From Dyella jiangningensis (lineage in GTDB: Bacteria > Pseudomonadota > Gammaproteobacteria > Xanthomonadales > Rhodanobacteraceae), in contig NZ_NFZS01000001.1 of NCBI RefSeq assembly GCF_003264855.1, positions 992,001-1,056,000 of the forward strand: a stretch of 64,000 bases of DNA, given 5' to 3'. The notes beneath the pieces are model-generated. The model was given only the letters and a program-made list of their open reading frames with translations, was not told the DNA's origin and did not search any database. The first letter of the stretch is position 1, and the number at the start of each line of letters is the position of its first letter. Both the position numbers and the translations under genes were made by a program. Below, one piece after another: positions 14,778 to 23,218 of this stretch.

Positions 14778-17042
14778 TCACAGCATGCGCAGCATTTCCT
14801 TCAGCAGCGGCAGGCGGCGCACGCGCACCGCGCTCACGCGGAACACGGCATTGGCCAGGGCCGGCGCGGCCGACGGCATGCCGAGGAAACTCGCGCCGGC
14901 GGGATTGCCGTCGCCCGGCACGACGATGACATCGGTGGTGTCGGGCAACTGCGCCATGCTGGCCAGCGGATAGTCCTTCCAGTTGTGCTGCTGGATCTGG
15001 CTGTCCTTGTAGGTGACCTGCAAATTGAGCGCCGAGGAGAGCGCGTCCAGCGTGGCGCCCGCGACCTGGCCTTCGAGACCGGCGGGGTTGATCACGCGAC
15101 CCACGTCGACCGCGCACACCACGCGCTCGATGTTGAGGCGATCGCCCTGCAGCGAGGTCTCGATGGCGTGCGCCACATAGGCGCCGTCCACGTACCAGCA
15201 GGCGATGCCCAGGCCGTTCACCGTGCGCAGCCAGTTCTTCCACTCGATGCGGTCGGCGACCAGCTTGAGCACGTTGGCGAGGCGGCCCGTGTCGAGTACG
15301 CGGTCGTTGCCCAGCGGAATCTGGCGTGGCTCGCCGATCAGGCGCAGGCGCGTGACCAGCGGGTCTTCCTTCAGCGAGTGCGCGATCTCGTCGACGAAGC
15401 TCTCGACGGCGAACGCATTGCTCACGTGCGGCATGCCACGAGCGAAGCCGCGCGGCATCACCGAGGGCAGGCCATACCAGTCGTTGCGCAGGTTGGGCAC
15501 CAGGCCCGCGGGCAACTGGTGCGCGTCGACTTCGGACACCCACAGGCGGTTGTCCGGGATGCCGCGTTGGGCGAGCGCCGAGGCGCTCGCCATGCGCTGG
15601 TTCCAGCTGACGACCTGGCGCTTGCCGTCGAGCGTGGCGGAGAACTTGTGCACGCTGGCGGAGCGGTAATAGTCCTGCGCGAGGTCCTCGTCACGCGTCC
15701 ACATCAGCTTGACCGGTTTGTCGACTTCCTTGGCCAGCATCACCGCCTCGGCCACGTAGTCGTGATCGAGACGGCGGCCATAACCGCCGCCCACGCGCGG
15801 CACGTTGATGGTGATCTGCGAGGGCGAAAGGCCGGTGAGTCGCTGCACCACCTGCCACGCCTGCTGCGGTGCCTGCGTGGGCACCACCAGCGTGGCGCCG
15901 TCCTTGTCCACGCGCACGAGGCAGTTCATCGGCTCGGCGGTGGCGTGCGCAAGCCACGGTTGCACGTAGGTGGCTTCGACGCGGCGCGCGGCTTTCCTGC
16001 CGGCGGCATCCACGTCGCCGTCGTTGCGTACGCGCGTGGTGGGCGCGGCGTTCTTGTCGTTGACCAGGTCGGTCGCCTGCTGTTCGAACCAGGCGCTGCT
16101 CTCGTTCTGGCTGCCGGCCTTCCACTTCAGCTTGAGCTTGGCGCGACCTTGCAGGGCGGCCCAGGTGTTTTCGGCGATCACCGCCACGGCGGGCGCGCGT
16201 ACCGTCTGTCCCAGCGCGATGCCCGCTTCGGGCTTGAGCTGCAACACCTTGACCACGCCCTTCACGGTGGTGGCTTCGCTGGTATCCAGGCTCTCCACGC
16301 TGCCGTCGGTCCATGGGCAGTGGCTGAGCACGGCGACGAGCGTGTCGCCGGCATAGTTGTCGAGCGCAAAGGCGGCCTGGCCGGTCACGATGGCGCGGGC
16401 ATCGACGTCGGCGGCGGGCTTGCCGATCAGCGTGTAGCGATCCGGCGTCTTGAGTGTCACGGGCGAGGTCGGCGGAGCGATCTTCGCGGCGGCTTCGGCC
16501 AGCTCGCCGTAGCCGAGCTTGCGGCCGTCCGGCGCGATCACGTTGCCCGCTTCGCAGCGCAGGCGATCCGACGGCACGCCAAGGCGCGGCGCAGCCGCTT
16601 GCAGCAGCAGCCAGCGCGCGGTAGCGCCGATCTGGCGCAGATCGGCCCACGCGGCCGGAATCGAATCGCCGAGGCCGCCGGTCTGGTGACCGTAGATCCA
16701 ACGCGGCTTGCTGTTGTCGTCTTCCACGCCCAGGCCCATCGGTACCACGCTTACGCGGTTCCAATCGGCATCGAGTTCGTCGGCGATGATGCGCGGCACG
16801 GCGGTGGCGGTGCCCGTGCCGGTATCCGGATCGCGTGCGCCGATGATCACGTTGCCATCGGCGTCGATGCGCACATAGGCGCCCAGGCCATACAGCGTGT
16901 CGCCGAGGAAAGCGGGCGGTACGGGCAGGTCCGTGGCCTCAGCCACGCGAATGCCGACGATGAGCGCGCCGGCGGTGCCGGCCAGCACCTGCAGGAAGCG
17001 GCGGCGCGAGAGCTGCATGGTGTTGTCGTTCTGCAGGCTCAT
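14778..17042 (-). CDS. IorB-like molybdopterin-binding subunit, catalytic glutamate replaced
   Basis: A 754-residue protein of the xanthine oxidase/isoquinoline 1-oxidoreductase large-subunit family. A twin-arginine signal 'SRRRFLQ' (12-18) indicates export of the folded complex. Family motifs include 'RVGGGYGRRLDHDY' (about 417-430) and the C-terminal 'APALANAVFRVSAVRVRRLP'. In the family the latter is preceded by GGVGEPGTPP, whose Glu is the catalytic base. Here the segment reads PAGASFLGMPSAAPALANAV, with Phe at the expected Glu position (about 717). Substrate oxidation by the usual mechanism is therefore doubtful. The ATG overlaps the stop codon of the iron-sulfur subunit gene (ATGA), so the two are translationally coupled. 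Confidence 0.83.
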   Translation of the reverse strand: MSLQNDNTMQLSRRRFLQVLAGTAGALIVGIRVAEATDLPVPPAFLGDTLYGLGAYVRIDADGNVIIGARDPDTGTGTATAVPRIIADELDADWNRVSVVPMGLGVEDDNSKPRWIYGHQTGGLGDSIPAAWADLRQIGATARWLLLQAAAPRLGVPSDRLRCEAGNVIAPDGRKLGYGELAEAAAKIAPPTSPVTLKTPDRYTLIGKPAADVDARAIVTGQAAFALDNYAGDTLVAVLSHCPWTDGSVESLDTSEATTVKGVVKVLQLKPEAGIALGQTVRAPAVAVIAENTWAALQGRAKLKLKWKAGSQNESSAWFEQQATDLVNDKNAAPTTRVRNDGDVDAAGRKAARRVEATYVQPWLAHATAEPMNCLVRVDKDGATLVVPTQAPQQAWQVVQRLTGLSPSQITINVPRVGGGYGRRLDHDYVAEAVMLAKEVDKPVKLMWTRDEDLAQDYYRSASVHKFSATLDGKRQVVSWNQRMASASALAQRGIPDNRLWVSEVDAHQLPAGLVPNLRNDWYGLPSVMPRGFARGMPHVSNAFAVESFVDEIAHSLKEDPLVTRLRLIGEPRQIPLGNDRVLDTGRLANVLKLVADRIEWKNWLRTVNGLGIACWYVDGAYVAHAIETSLQGDRLNIERVVCAVDVGRVINPAGLEGQVAGATLDALSSALNLQVTYKDSQIQQHNWKDYPLASMAQLPDTTDVIVVPGDGNPAGASFLGMPSAAPALANAVFRVSAVRVRRLPLLKEMLRML

Positions 17043-17572
17043 GCGCGTGCTCCATTGGCAACACGCTTGATCGCGCGGCGCACGCGCGTCTGGCAGCCGC
17101 AGCGGCAGAGGTTGGGCAATTGGTCGATTTCGTTGTCGCTGGGCTGCGAGTGGCGGTTGAGCAGATCCACCGAGGCCATCAGCCAGCCGGGCGTGCAGTA
17201 GCCGCAGCCGATGGCGTTCTCATCGATGAAGGCCTGCTGCAACGGGTGCAGCTTGCCGTCCGCGCCGGCCAGTCCTTCCACGGTGGTGATGGACTTGCCT
17301 GCAACATGGAGCATCGGGAGCGAGATGGCGGAGGCGAGCTTGCCGTCCACCAGCACCAGGTCGTAGCCGCCTTCGCCGTGCTCACCGCTGTACTTGGTGC
17401 CGGTAAGGCGCAGCACGTCACGCAGGTACCACAGCAGCGGCATCTGGTCGTCGCCGGTGTGACGGTAGGGCCGGCCGTTGATCTCCAGATCGATCCCTTC
17501 GCGAATCTTCTCCGGCACGATGGTGCTGCCGGTAGGACGGGGCGTGAGGATCTGGTCTTGCGCGTGCGCCAT
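17039..17572 (-). CDS. IorA-like [2Fe-2S] subunit lacking the N-terminal cluster ligands
   Basis: A 177-residue homologue of the small iron-sulfur subunit of molybdenum hydroxylases. The ferredoxin-like half is recognisable ('LEINGRPYRHTGDDQMPLLW', 'LTGTK', 'ITTVEGL'). However, the usual C-x4-C-x2-C motif after LTGTK is replaced by YSGEHGEGGYD (about 60-70), and the fourth ligand position reads SAISL instead of SC. The C-terminal cluster ligands remain: CGYC (about 122-125) and CRCGC (about 157-161). One of two clusters is thus expected to be missing. ATG 17572 is preceded by GGGAGAG. The permease gene lies 51 nt upstream on the same strand. Confidence 0.85.
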   Translation of the reverse strand: MAHAQDQILTPRPTGSTIVPEKIREGIDLEINGRPYRHTGDDQMPLLWYLRDVLRLTGTKYSGEHGEGGYDLVLVDGKLASAISLPMLHVAGKSITTVEGLAGADGKLHPLQQAFIDENAIGCGYCTPGWLMASVDLLNRHSQPSDNEIDQLPNLCRCGCQTRVRRAIKRVANGARA

Positions 17573-17623
17573 CGGTAAAGCTCTCCCTCGTGATCCCGTC
17601 ATTGTCGCATTGCTGGCTGCGCC

Positions 17624-18949
17624 TTACGACGCCACGCGGCTGAACAGGCGTCGCCACACGATGTAGACAGGGATGCCGGCGGCCATGATCAGCAGGCCGA
17701 TGCCGGTGTTCATCGGGCTGGCGCGCAGGCTCTGCACCATCACCAGGCCGATCATGGCAATGAAGAGCAGCGGAAGCAGCGGATACCCCGGCACGCGGAA
17801 ATTGACCTCCGTCCCACCATGCTTGCGATACCAGAACAGTGTGCCCACGCCCACGGCGCAGGCAAGCCAGTCGCCGAACGTGGCGTAGTCGAGCAGCTGG
17901 CTATAGCTGCCGGACCATACCAGTACGATGGCCCAGCCCGAGAGGAGCAGCAGCGCGATGTTCGGCGTGTGGTGCTTCGGGTGCAGCTTGGCCACGCTGC
18001 GGAAGAACAGGCCATCCTCGCCCATCACCTGCAGCACGCGGGCGCCCGAGACCAGGGTGATGTTGCAGAATCCCAGCGCGGAAATCGCCACGCCCACGGC
18101 AATCAGCTTCGCACCGGCGGTGCCGAATACACGCTGCATCACGTCGGCGGCGGGAGCCCGGCTGGCAGCGAGGCCTGCATGGCCGAGCACGGCAAGATAG
18201 GCGAGATTGACCAGCGCATAGGCGGCGATCACCAGCAGCATTCCCATCAACAGGGCGCGCGGCAGAGTGCGCTGCGGGTCGCTGACCTCGCCGGCCAGAT
18301 TGTTGAGATAGGTGAACCCGGAATAGGCGAACAGCACCGGCAGCGCCGCGCCCATGAAGCCCACGTCGGCCGTCTGGGGGTCGGTGGCCAGAATGCCGTT
18401 GGTGTTGACGCCGGCCAGCAACAGGCCGCACACCACCAGCACCGCCACCGCCAGCAGCTTGAGCAAGGTGAACAGGTTCTGGACCTGCGCGCCCAGTCGC
18501 AAGCCGAACAGGTTGATGAGAGCCACGAAGACCAGCGCGCCAATGGCCAGGCTCGTGGTGGCCGAGGCCGGCAGGCCGAACAGCGCCGTCGCGTAGCTGG
18601 CAAAGATGGTCGCCACCGCCGCGGTTGATCCCGAATAGATCACCAGCAGCATGCTCCAGCCGAACAGGAAGCCGGCGAGCGGGCCGAACGCCTCGCGCAG
18701 GTACACATAGCTGCCACCCGCGTGAGGGCGGCGAGCACCCAGTTCCGCGTAGCAGAGCGCACCGATCAGGGTCAGCACGCCCGCGCCTACCCACATGAGA
18801 AGCAGCGACAAACCCGACGATGTGCGCATCGCCACGACGTAAGGGTTCAGGAAAATGCCGCCGCCGATGATGCCGCCGACCACGATCATGGCCGCGTCCA
18901 ACGGGCGGAGACGGCGAACGTAGCCGCCGGACGTCGTGGTGTCGCTCAT
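17624..18949 (-). CDS. APC-family amino-acid permease
   Basis: A 441-residue protein with about 12 hydrophobic segments. The first, 'AAMIVVGGIIGGGIFLNPYV', contains the G-I-I-G-x-G-I-F signature of the amino acid-polyamine-organocation superfamily. Later family features include 'GALCYAELGARRPHAGGSYVY' near residue 75, 'FAYSGFTYLNNLAGEVSDPQ' around 210-230 and 'SGARVLQVMGEDGLF' around 300. It is probably an inner-membrane amino-acid/cation symporter or exchanger; the substrate cannot be read. ATG 18949 gives a normal N terminus; 30 codons further upstream are open but not membrane-like. It lies upstream of the IorA-like gene. Confidence 0.87.
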   Translation of the reverse strand: MSDTTTSGGYVRRLRPLDAAMIVVGGIIGGGIFLNPYVVAMRTSSGLSLLLMWVGAGVLTLIGALCYAELGARRPHAGGSYVYLREAFGPLAGFLFGWSMLLVIYSGSTAAVATIFASYATALFGLPASATTSLAIGALVFVALINLFGLRLGAQVQNLFTLLKLLAVAVLVVCGLLLAGVNTNGILATDPQTADVGFMGAALPVLFAYSGFTYLNNLAGEVSDPQRTLPRALLMGMLLVIAAYALVNLAYLAVLGHAGLAASRAPAADVMQRVFGTAGAKLIAVGVAISALGFCNITLVSGARVLQVMGEDGLFFRSVAKLHPKHHTPNIALLLLSGWAIVLVWSGSYSQLLDYATFGDWLACAVGVGTLFWYRKHGGTEVNFRVPGYPLLPLLFIAMIGLVMVQSLRASPMNTGIGLLIMAAGIPVYIVWRRLFSRVAS

Positions 18950-19042
18950 GGAGCCCTGCAATGCGGATGGTTCCGGCGAGCATGGCGGTTGCCATCGCCG
19001 GCAGCAACCCCCGATGGCCGCGCCGCCGGCAGGCTCCAAGCA

Positions 19043-19072
19043 AAAGGCCGGCGCCCTGCGACGCCGGCCTTT
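19043..19072 (-). terminator. Intrinsic terminator of the sedolisin gene
   Basis: An 11-bp stem AAAGGCCGGCG/CGCCGGCCTTT with an 8-nt loop, followed on the minus strand by TTTTGC, lies 21 nt beyond the sedolisin stop codon. Confidence 0.75.
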
Positions 19073-19093
19073 GCATCCCGCTGCGGGGATGGC

Positions 19094-21007
19094 TCAGAAC
19101 ACGCTGAGGAACAGTGCGAGGTTGGTGACGTTCAAGGTGCCGATGCCAGCACCCGGGTCATAACCGGACACGCCCTTGTAGAACCAGTTGTCTCCCGCAC
19201 GGATGTCGTTGAAGGCCGAATACGGCCCATAGCCGAACACGTTCTGCAGGAAGTAGATCTGCGGGTTCCACAGGCCCACGCGGCCGTGGGTCGACTGCCT
19301 CAGCAGCGCGCTGATGCCGTTGAGCTGCGGCGCCACGAAGCTGGTGCCACCTTCGAAGGTCAGCAGGCCCGGGCCGTCCAGCGACGACACGAAGCTGTAG
19401 CCCGTCTCCGGATCCGCATTGAGCGACACGTCAGGCACGTTGCGGCCGCGATAGTTGGCCGGCAGCGTGTAGTTGATGCCGTACTGAGGAAGGTAGAGGG
19501 TCTGCTTCTTCTCGCTCTTGCGGATGCCCGAGGTGAACATCTGGTAGGCCGGCTCCTGCCAGAACACGCTCACGCCGCCACCGCCGCCCACCGAAAACAC
19601 GCCGCTGGTGAGGTCGATGCCGAGGTAGGTCTGGAAGTAGTTGTTGATGTAATCCCAGCCCCAGACCGATTCCTTGGTGAGCGATACCGACGGACCACCG
19701 CGGAAGCTATAGGTGAACGGCACCGTGGTGCCGCCGGCGGTGGTGATGTACGGATCGGAACCCGGTGCATCCGCGGTCAGCGGCGGCGGGACCGGATCAC
19801 TGGGCAGGCCGCCCAGGCTGCGCACGGTGTCGTATGCGCCGGAATCGCCGGAGGTGGCGAACATCGAGATGCCCTGTGCCGCCGCCTCCAGGAATACCTG
19901 GTGGAAGGCGCGCAGCTCATCGGTGAAATCCACGCCGCCGTTGAGCTGCGGGAAATAGAAGATTTCCGGCGAGCCCCAGCTCACCGACAGGCTGTCGACC
20001 TTGTTGTCGGAAACGGCCTGGTTGAACACGTCGAAGAAACCGGCGTCGGTGTTGGGCGCGTCATACACGATGATGTCCGCCCACGGCGCCAGGCCGCCCG
20101 ACTGCTCGACGTCCAGCGAAGTCTCGCCGGAACCCGCCGCACCGCTGAGAACGCCGCCGCCATCCACATGCACCTGCGTGATGCGATTGGGCTTGACCGC
20201 CAGGCCGATGGCGCTCCAGTACGCATAGGCGTCGTCCGGCAGGAAATCGGCCAGCGTGGCGATGCCGATGGTCGAACCTTTGCCGTTGACGCCCGCCTTG
20301 TAGAGCGGGTTGACGTTGTAGCGGTTGGCCACGTCGCCGACCGTGAATTCGCCTGGCGTGCACGTAGCCGTTGCATTGCCGGTGCAGGGTGTCGTCGCAG
20401 GAGCGGCTGCTGTCGAAGCGGTCTTGGCGAAGGTATTGGCCGTCGTGCCCTGCTGCGGGGCATCCACCGCCCGCATGCGATGCGAGCGGTAGCGTGCTTC
20501 GGTGCTAAGGCCCGAGGCCACCACCAGCGTGCCGCTGAGCGACGAGGGCAGGGTCGGCGTGGCGTTCGGACGGCGGAAGGTCGAGCCGTCGTTCGCCTTG
20601 AAGTCGTGAATGGAGGTCTGGAAGGCCTTGTTGAACTGCCCCACCGTACCGTTCACCTTGATGGCGAGGTGGTTGGGCAGCAGTTCCACCTGGGTCAGTC
20701 CTGCCTGCTTGATGAAAGCCTGTGCCTTGCTGATATCGCTGGCGCTGGCACCGAAGCGGTCGGCGAACTGATCGGTGGTGAGGAAACGGTGATAGTTGGG
20801 ATTGCCCTGCGTCACCGTGCTGGCGATGAAGCTTTCCAGGGCAGCCTGGTTGCGCAGGCCAAGCACGAGCGTGACGTTGACTTTTTGGTTCTGGTCGCTT
20901 GGCCCCAGATCCGTAGGCGAATTGGCAGCGAACGTCGCCGTGGTGAAGCCGCAGAGCAGCAGAGCCAGCGAAGCCGCCAGCGACTTGCGATGCAAGTTCG
21001 AATGCAT
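19094..21007 (-). CDS. Secreted sedolisin (S53) serine-carboxyl protease
   Basis: A 637-residue pre-pro-protease. The signal peptide ends TTATFA around residue 28. A pro-kumamolisin activation domain follows (about 30-200, 'NPNYHRFLTTDQFADRFG'), then the peptidase domain. Catalytic residues of the Ser-Glu-Asp triad are visible: Glu and Asp in ETSLDVEQ (about 291-298), the oxyanion Asp in TSGDSGAYD (about 390), and the Ser in GGTSFVAPQLNG (about 551). The C-terminal 'NDIRAGDNW' and 'YDPGAGIG' form the family calcium site. Sedolisins act at acidic pH outside the cell; xanthomonalisin is a relative. ATG 21007 precedes the signal peptide; upstream codons are not signal-like. It is divergent from fumarase. 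Confidence 0.9.
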   Translation of the reverse strand: MHSNLHRKSLAASLALLLCGFTTATFAANSPTDLGPSDQNQKVNVTLVLGLRNQAALESFIASTVTQGNPNYHRFLTTDQFADRFGASASDISKAQAFIKQAGLTQVELLPNHLAIKVNGTVGQFNKAFQTSIHDFKANDGSTFRRPNATPTLPSSLSGTLVVASGLSTEARYRSHRMRAVDAPQQGTTANTFAKTASTAAAPATTPCTGNATATCTPGEFTVGDVANRYNVNPLYKAGVNGKGSTIGIATLADFLPDDAYAYWSAIGLAVKPNRITQVHVDGGGVLSGAAGSGETSLDVEQSGGLAPWADIIVYDAPNTDAGFFDVFNQAVSDNKVDSLSVSWGSPEIFYFPQLNGGVDFTDELRAFHQVFLEAAAQGISMFATSGDSGAYDTVRSLGGLPSDPVPPPLTADAPGSDPYITTAGGTTVPFTYSFRGGPSVSLTKESVWGWDYINNYFQTYLGIDLTSGVFSVGGGGGVSVFWQEPAYQMFTSGIRKSEKKQTLYLPQYGINYTLPANYRGRNVPDVSLNADPETGYSFVSSLDGPGLLTFEGGTSFVAPQLNGISALLRQSTHGRVGLWNPQIYFLQNVFGYGPYSAFNDIRAGDNWFYKGVSGYDPGAGIGTLNVTNLALFLSVF

Positions 21008-21430
21008 GTTCAGTTTCTCCAAGGGTAGAAACAGCCGTACCGACAGGCGTTGCGCGAGTGATGCACGCCACGCCCCACGGACAGGCCGTGAGCCAAACGG
21101 TCGTGAACACATTCCCCAACAGCCCAGGCGCCCCCTGAAGAACATCGCGCTGGCCAACGGAAACTAGCGCTCCGTCGACCTTCTGGGAAGTGGCTGATTT
21201 GACGCAAGAAATTTCGAAGCTTGCGCGGGGCTTGACATTCGGGCGGAAGAAATTGCGCCTACGACTTTTGGCCGAAACACTAGCCGTGGCCGTGCCGTGC
21301 CGCGCCGGCAGGCGAGCGGGACCAGGGGCGGTTTCCGGGGTGCGGGGACGTTTTGCGGCACAATAGGAGGGTTGTGCGTCGTGGACATCCCTTGTTTCGA
21401 CGCCGTAACCCCGGAGTCGAAGCAGCCGCC
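21008..21430. other. Divergent intergenic region between sedolisin and fumarase genes
   Basis: No gene is seen. On the plus strand a TTGACA lies at about 21232-21237, but no good -10 box follows at 17-18 nt. An imperfect inverted repeat GCAAG...CTTGC sits at 21191-21213. Both promoters should lie here, but neither can be fixed with confidence. Confidence 0.35.
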
Positions 21431-22945
21431 ATGACCACCATCAAGCAAGACGATCTGATCCAGTCCGTCGCCGACGCCCTGCAGTACATCAGCTACTACC
21501 ACCCCGTCGACTACATCACCAACCTCGCCGCCGCCTACGAGCGCGAGGAGTCGCCGGCCGCGAAAGATGCGATGGCGCAAATCCTGATCAACTCGCGCAT
21601 GGCCGCCGAGGGCCACCGCCCGCTGTGCCAGGACACCGGCATCGTGACGGTGTTCGTCAAGGTCGGCATGAACGTGCAGTGGGACGCCACGCTGTCGCTG
21701 GAAGACATGATCAACGAGGGCGTGCGCCGCGCCTACAACGACCCGGACAACAAGCTGCGCGCCAGCGTGCTGGCCGACCCGGCCGGCAAGCGCACCAACA
21801 CGAAGGACAACACCCCGGCGGTGATCAATATGTCGATCGTGCCGGGCGACACCGTCGAGGTGATCGTCGCCGCCAAGGGCGGCGGTTCGGAGGCAAAGTC
21901 GAAGTTCGCCATGCTCAACCCGTCCGACTCCATCGTGGACTGGGTGCTCAAGACCGTGCCGACCATGGGTGCCGGCTGGTGCCCGCCGGGCATGCTCGGT
22001 ATCGGCATCGGCGGCACCGCGGAGAAGGCGATGCTGATGGCGAAGGAATCGCTGATGGAGCACATCGACATCCAGGAGCTGATCGCCCGCGGCCCGCAGA
22101 ACCGCATCGAAGAGCTGCGCATCGAGCTGTACGAGAAGGTCAACGCGCTGGGCATCGGCGCGCAGGGCCTGGGCGGCCTCACCACCGTGCTCGACGTGAA
22201 GATCAAGGATTACCCGACCCACGCGGCCAACCTGCCGGTGGCGCTGATCCCCAACTGCGCCGCCACGCGCCATGCGCATTTCACGCTGGACGGTTCGGGC
22301 CCGGTCGCGCTGGATCCGCCGTCGCTGGAGCATTGGCCCAAGCTCACCTACGACGCCAGCAAGGGCCGTCGCGTGGACCTGGACACGGTCACGCCTGAAG
22401 ACGTCGCCAGCTGGAAGCCGGGCGAAGTGCTGCTGCTCAACGGCAAGCTGCTCACCGGCCGCGACGCCGCGCACAAGCGCATGGTCGACATGCTCAACAA
22501 GGGCGAGAAGCTGCCGGTCGACTTCAAGAACCGCGTGATCTACTACGTCGGCCCGGTCGATCCGGTGCGTGACGAGGTGGTGGGTCCGGCCGGCCCGACC
22601 ACGGCCACCCGCATGGACAAGTTCACCGAACAGGTGCTGGCGCAGACCGGCCTGCTGGGCATGGTCGGCAAGGCCGAGCGCGGCCCGGCGGCGATCGAGG
22701 CGATCAAGAAGCACCGGTCGGTGTACCTGATGGCCGTGGGCGGTGCCGCCTACCTGGTGTCCAAGGCGATCAAGGCCAGCCGCGTGGTGGGCTTCGCCGA
22801 CCTCGGCATGGAAGCGATCTACGAGTTTGAGGTGAAGGATATGCCAGTGACCGTCGCCGTTGATTCGGCCGGTACCTCGGTGCACCAGACGGGGCCGAAG
22901 GAGTGGCAGGCGCGGATCGGGAAAATCCCTGTGGTGGTTGCGTAA
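21431..22945 (+). CDS. fumA: Class I fumarate hydratase ([4Fe-4S])
   Basis: A 504-residue iron-sulfur fumarase, converting fumarate to L-malate in the TCA cycle. The N-terminal domain has 'PLCQDTGIVTVFVKVG', the KGGGSEAKSKFAML block, 'GWCPPGMLGIGIGGTAEKAM' and 'PNCAATRHAHFTLDGSGP', together carrying the cluster cysteines. The C-terminal domain begins near 'GEVLLLNGKLLTGRDAAHKR' and includes 'YYVGPVDPVRDEVVGPAGPT'. Length matches FumA/FumB of enteric bacteria. ATG 21431 is chosen; 26 more upstream codons are open but unconserved. Class I enzymes are oxygen sensitive. The gene is followed by a repeat doublet and lysAC. Confidence 0.92.
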   Translation: MTTIKQDDLIQSVADALQYISYYHPVDYITNLAAAYEREESPAAKDAMAQILINSRMAAEGHRPLCQDTGIVTVFVKVGMNVQWDATLSLEDMINEGVRRAYNDPDNKLRASVLADPAGKRTNTKDNTPAVINMSIVPGDTVEVIVAAKGGGSEAKSKFAMLNPSDSIVDWVLKTVPTMGAGWCPPGMLGIGIGGTAEKAMLMAKESLMEHIDIQELIARGPQNRIEELRIELYEKVNALGIGAQGLGGLTTVLDVKIKDYPTHAANLPVALIPNCAATRHAHFTLDGSGPVALDPPSLEHWPKLTYDASKGRRVDLDTVTPEDVASWKPGEVLLLNGKLLTGRDAAHKRMVDMLNKGEKLPVDFKNRVIYYVGPVDPVRDEVVGPAGPTTATRMDKFTEQVLAQTGLLGMVGKAERGPAAIEAIKKHRSVYLMAVGGAAYLVSKAIKASRVVGFADLGMEAIYEFEVKDMPVTVAVDSAGTSVHQTGPKEWQARIGKIPVVVA

Positions 22946-22962
22946 GGCCACAACGAAGCAAC

Positions 22963-23079
22963 CCTTCTCCCTTCGGGAGAAGGTGCCGGCAGGCGGATGA
23001 GGGTGCGGCCGGAGCGAGGATTGGAATCTGACGCAAGCCCCGCACCCTCACCCCAACCCCTCTCCCGCAGGGAGAGGGG
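22963..23079. repeat. Inverted doublet of CCCTCACCCC-type repeats
   Basis: The left hairpin CCTTCTCCC-TTC-GGGAGAAGG (22963-22983) is followed by GATGAGGGTGCGG. After a spacer, CCGCACCCTCACCCCA precedes the right hairpin CCCCTCTCCC-GCA-GGGAGAGGGG (23057-23079). The two units face each other. The doublet separates fumarase from lysAC and may attenuate read-through. Confidence 0.85.
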
Positions 23080-23142
23080 CTTTACCTGCAAAGGCGAGGC
23101 GCTCCGCACCCCACCGCATTTAGCCATCCAAACGTCCATCGC

Positions 23143-23177
23143 CCGCAGCAGTTGCATTCCGCCTGCTGCGGCGCAAC
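23143..23177 (+). promoter_or_regulatory. Possible H-type pseudoknot in the lysAC leader
   Basis: An 8-bp stem CCGCAGCA/TGCTGCGG (23143-23150 with 23164-23171) has loop bases GTTGC (23151-23155) that can pair with GCAAC (23173-23177) immediately after the stem. It ends 41 nt before the GTG start of lysAC. No known riboswitch was recognised. Confidence 0.35.
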
Positions 23178-23218
23178 ACTCACGGAATTGCTTACTCCAA
23201 CCACCAACGAAGGTACTC

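Noticed and set aside
14985-17201. 738-codon plus-strand ORF
   Set aside because: Antisense to the IorAB-like genes; composition is typical of shadow frames.
22963-23177. Lysine riboswitch upstream of lysAC
   Set aside because: The conserved five-helix core of the lysine riboswitch was not seen; most of the region is repeat sequence.
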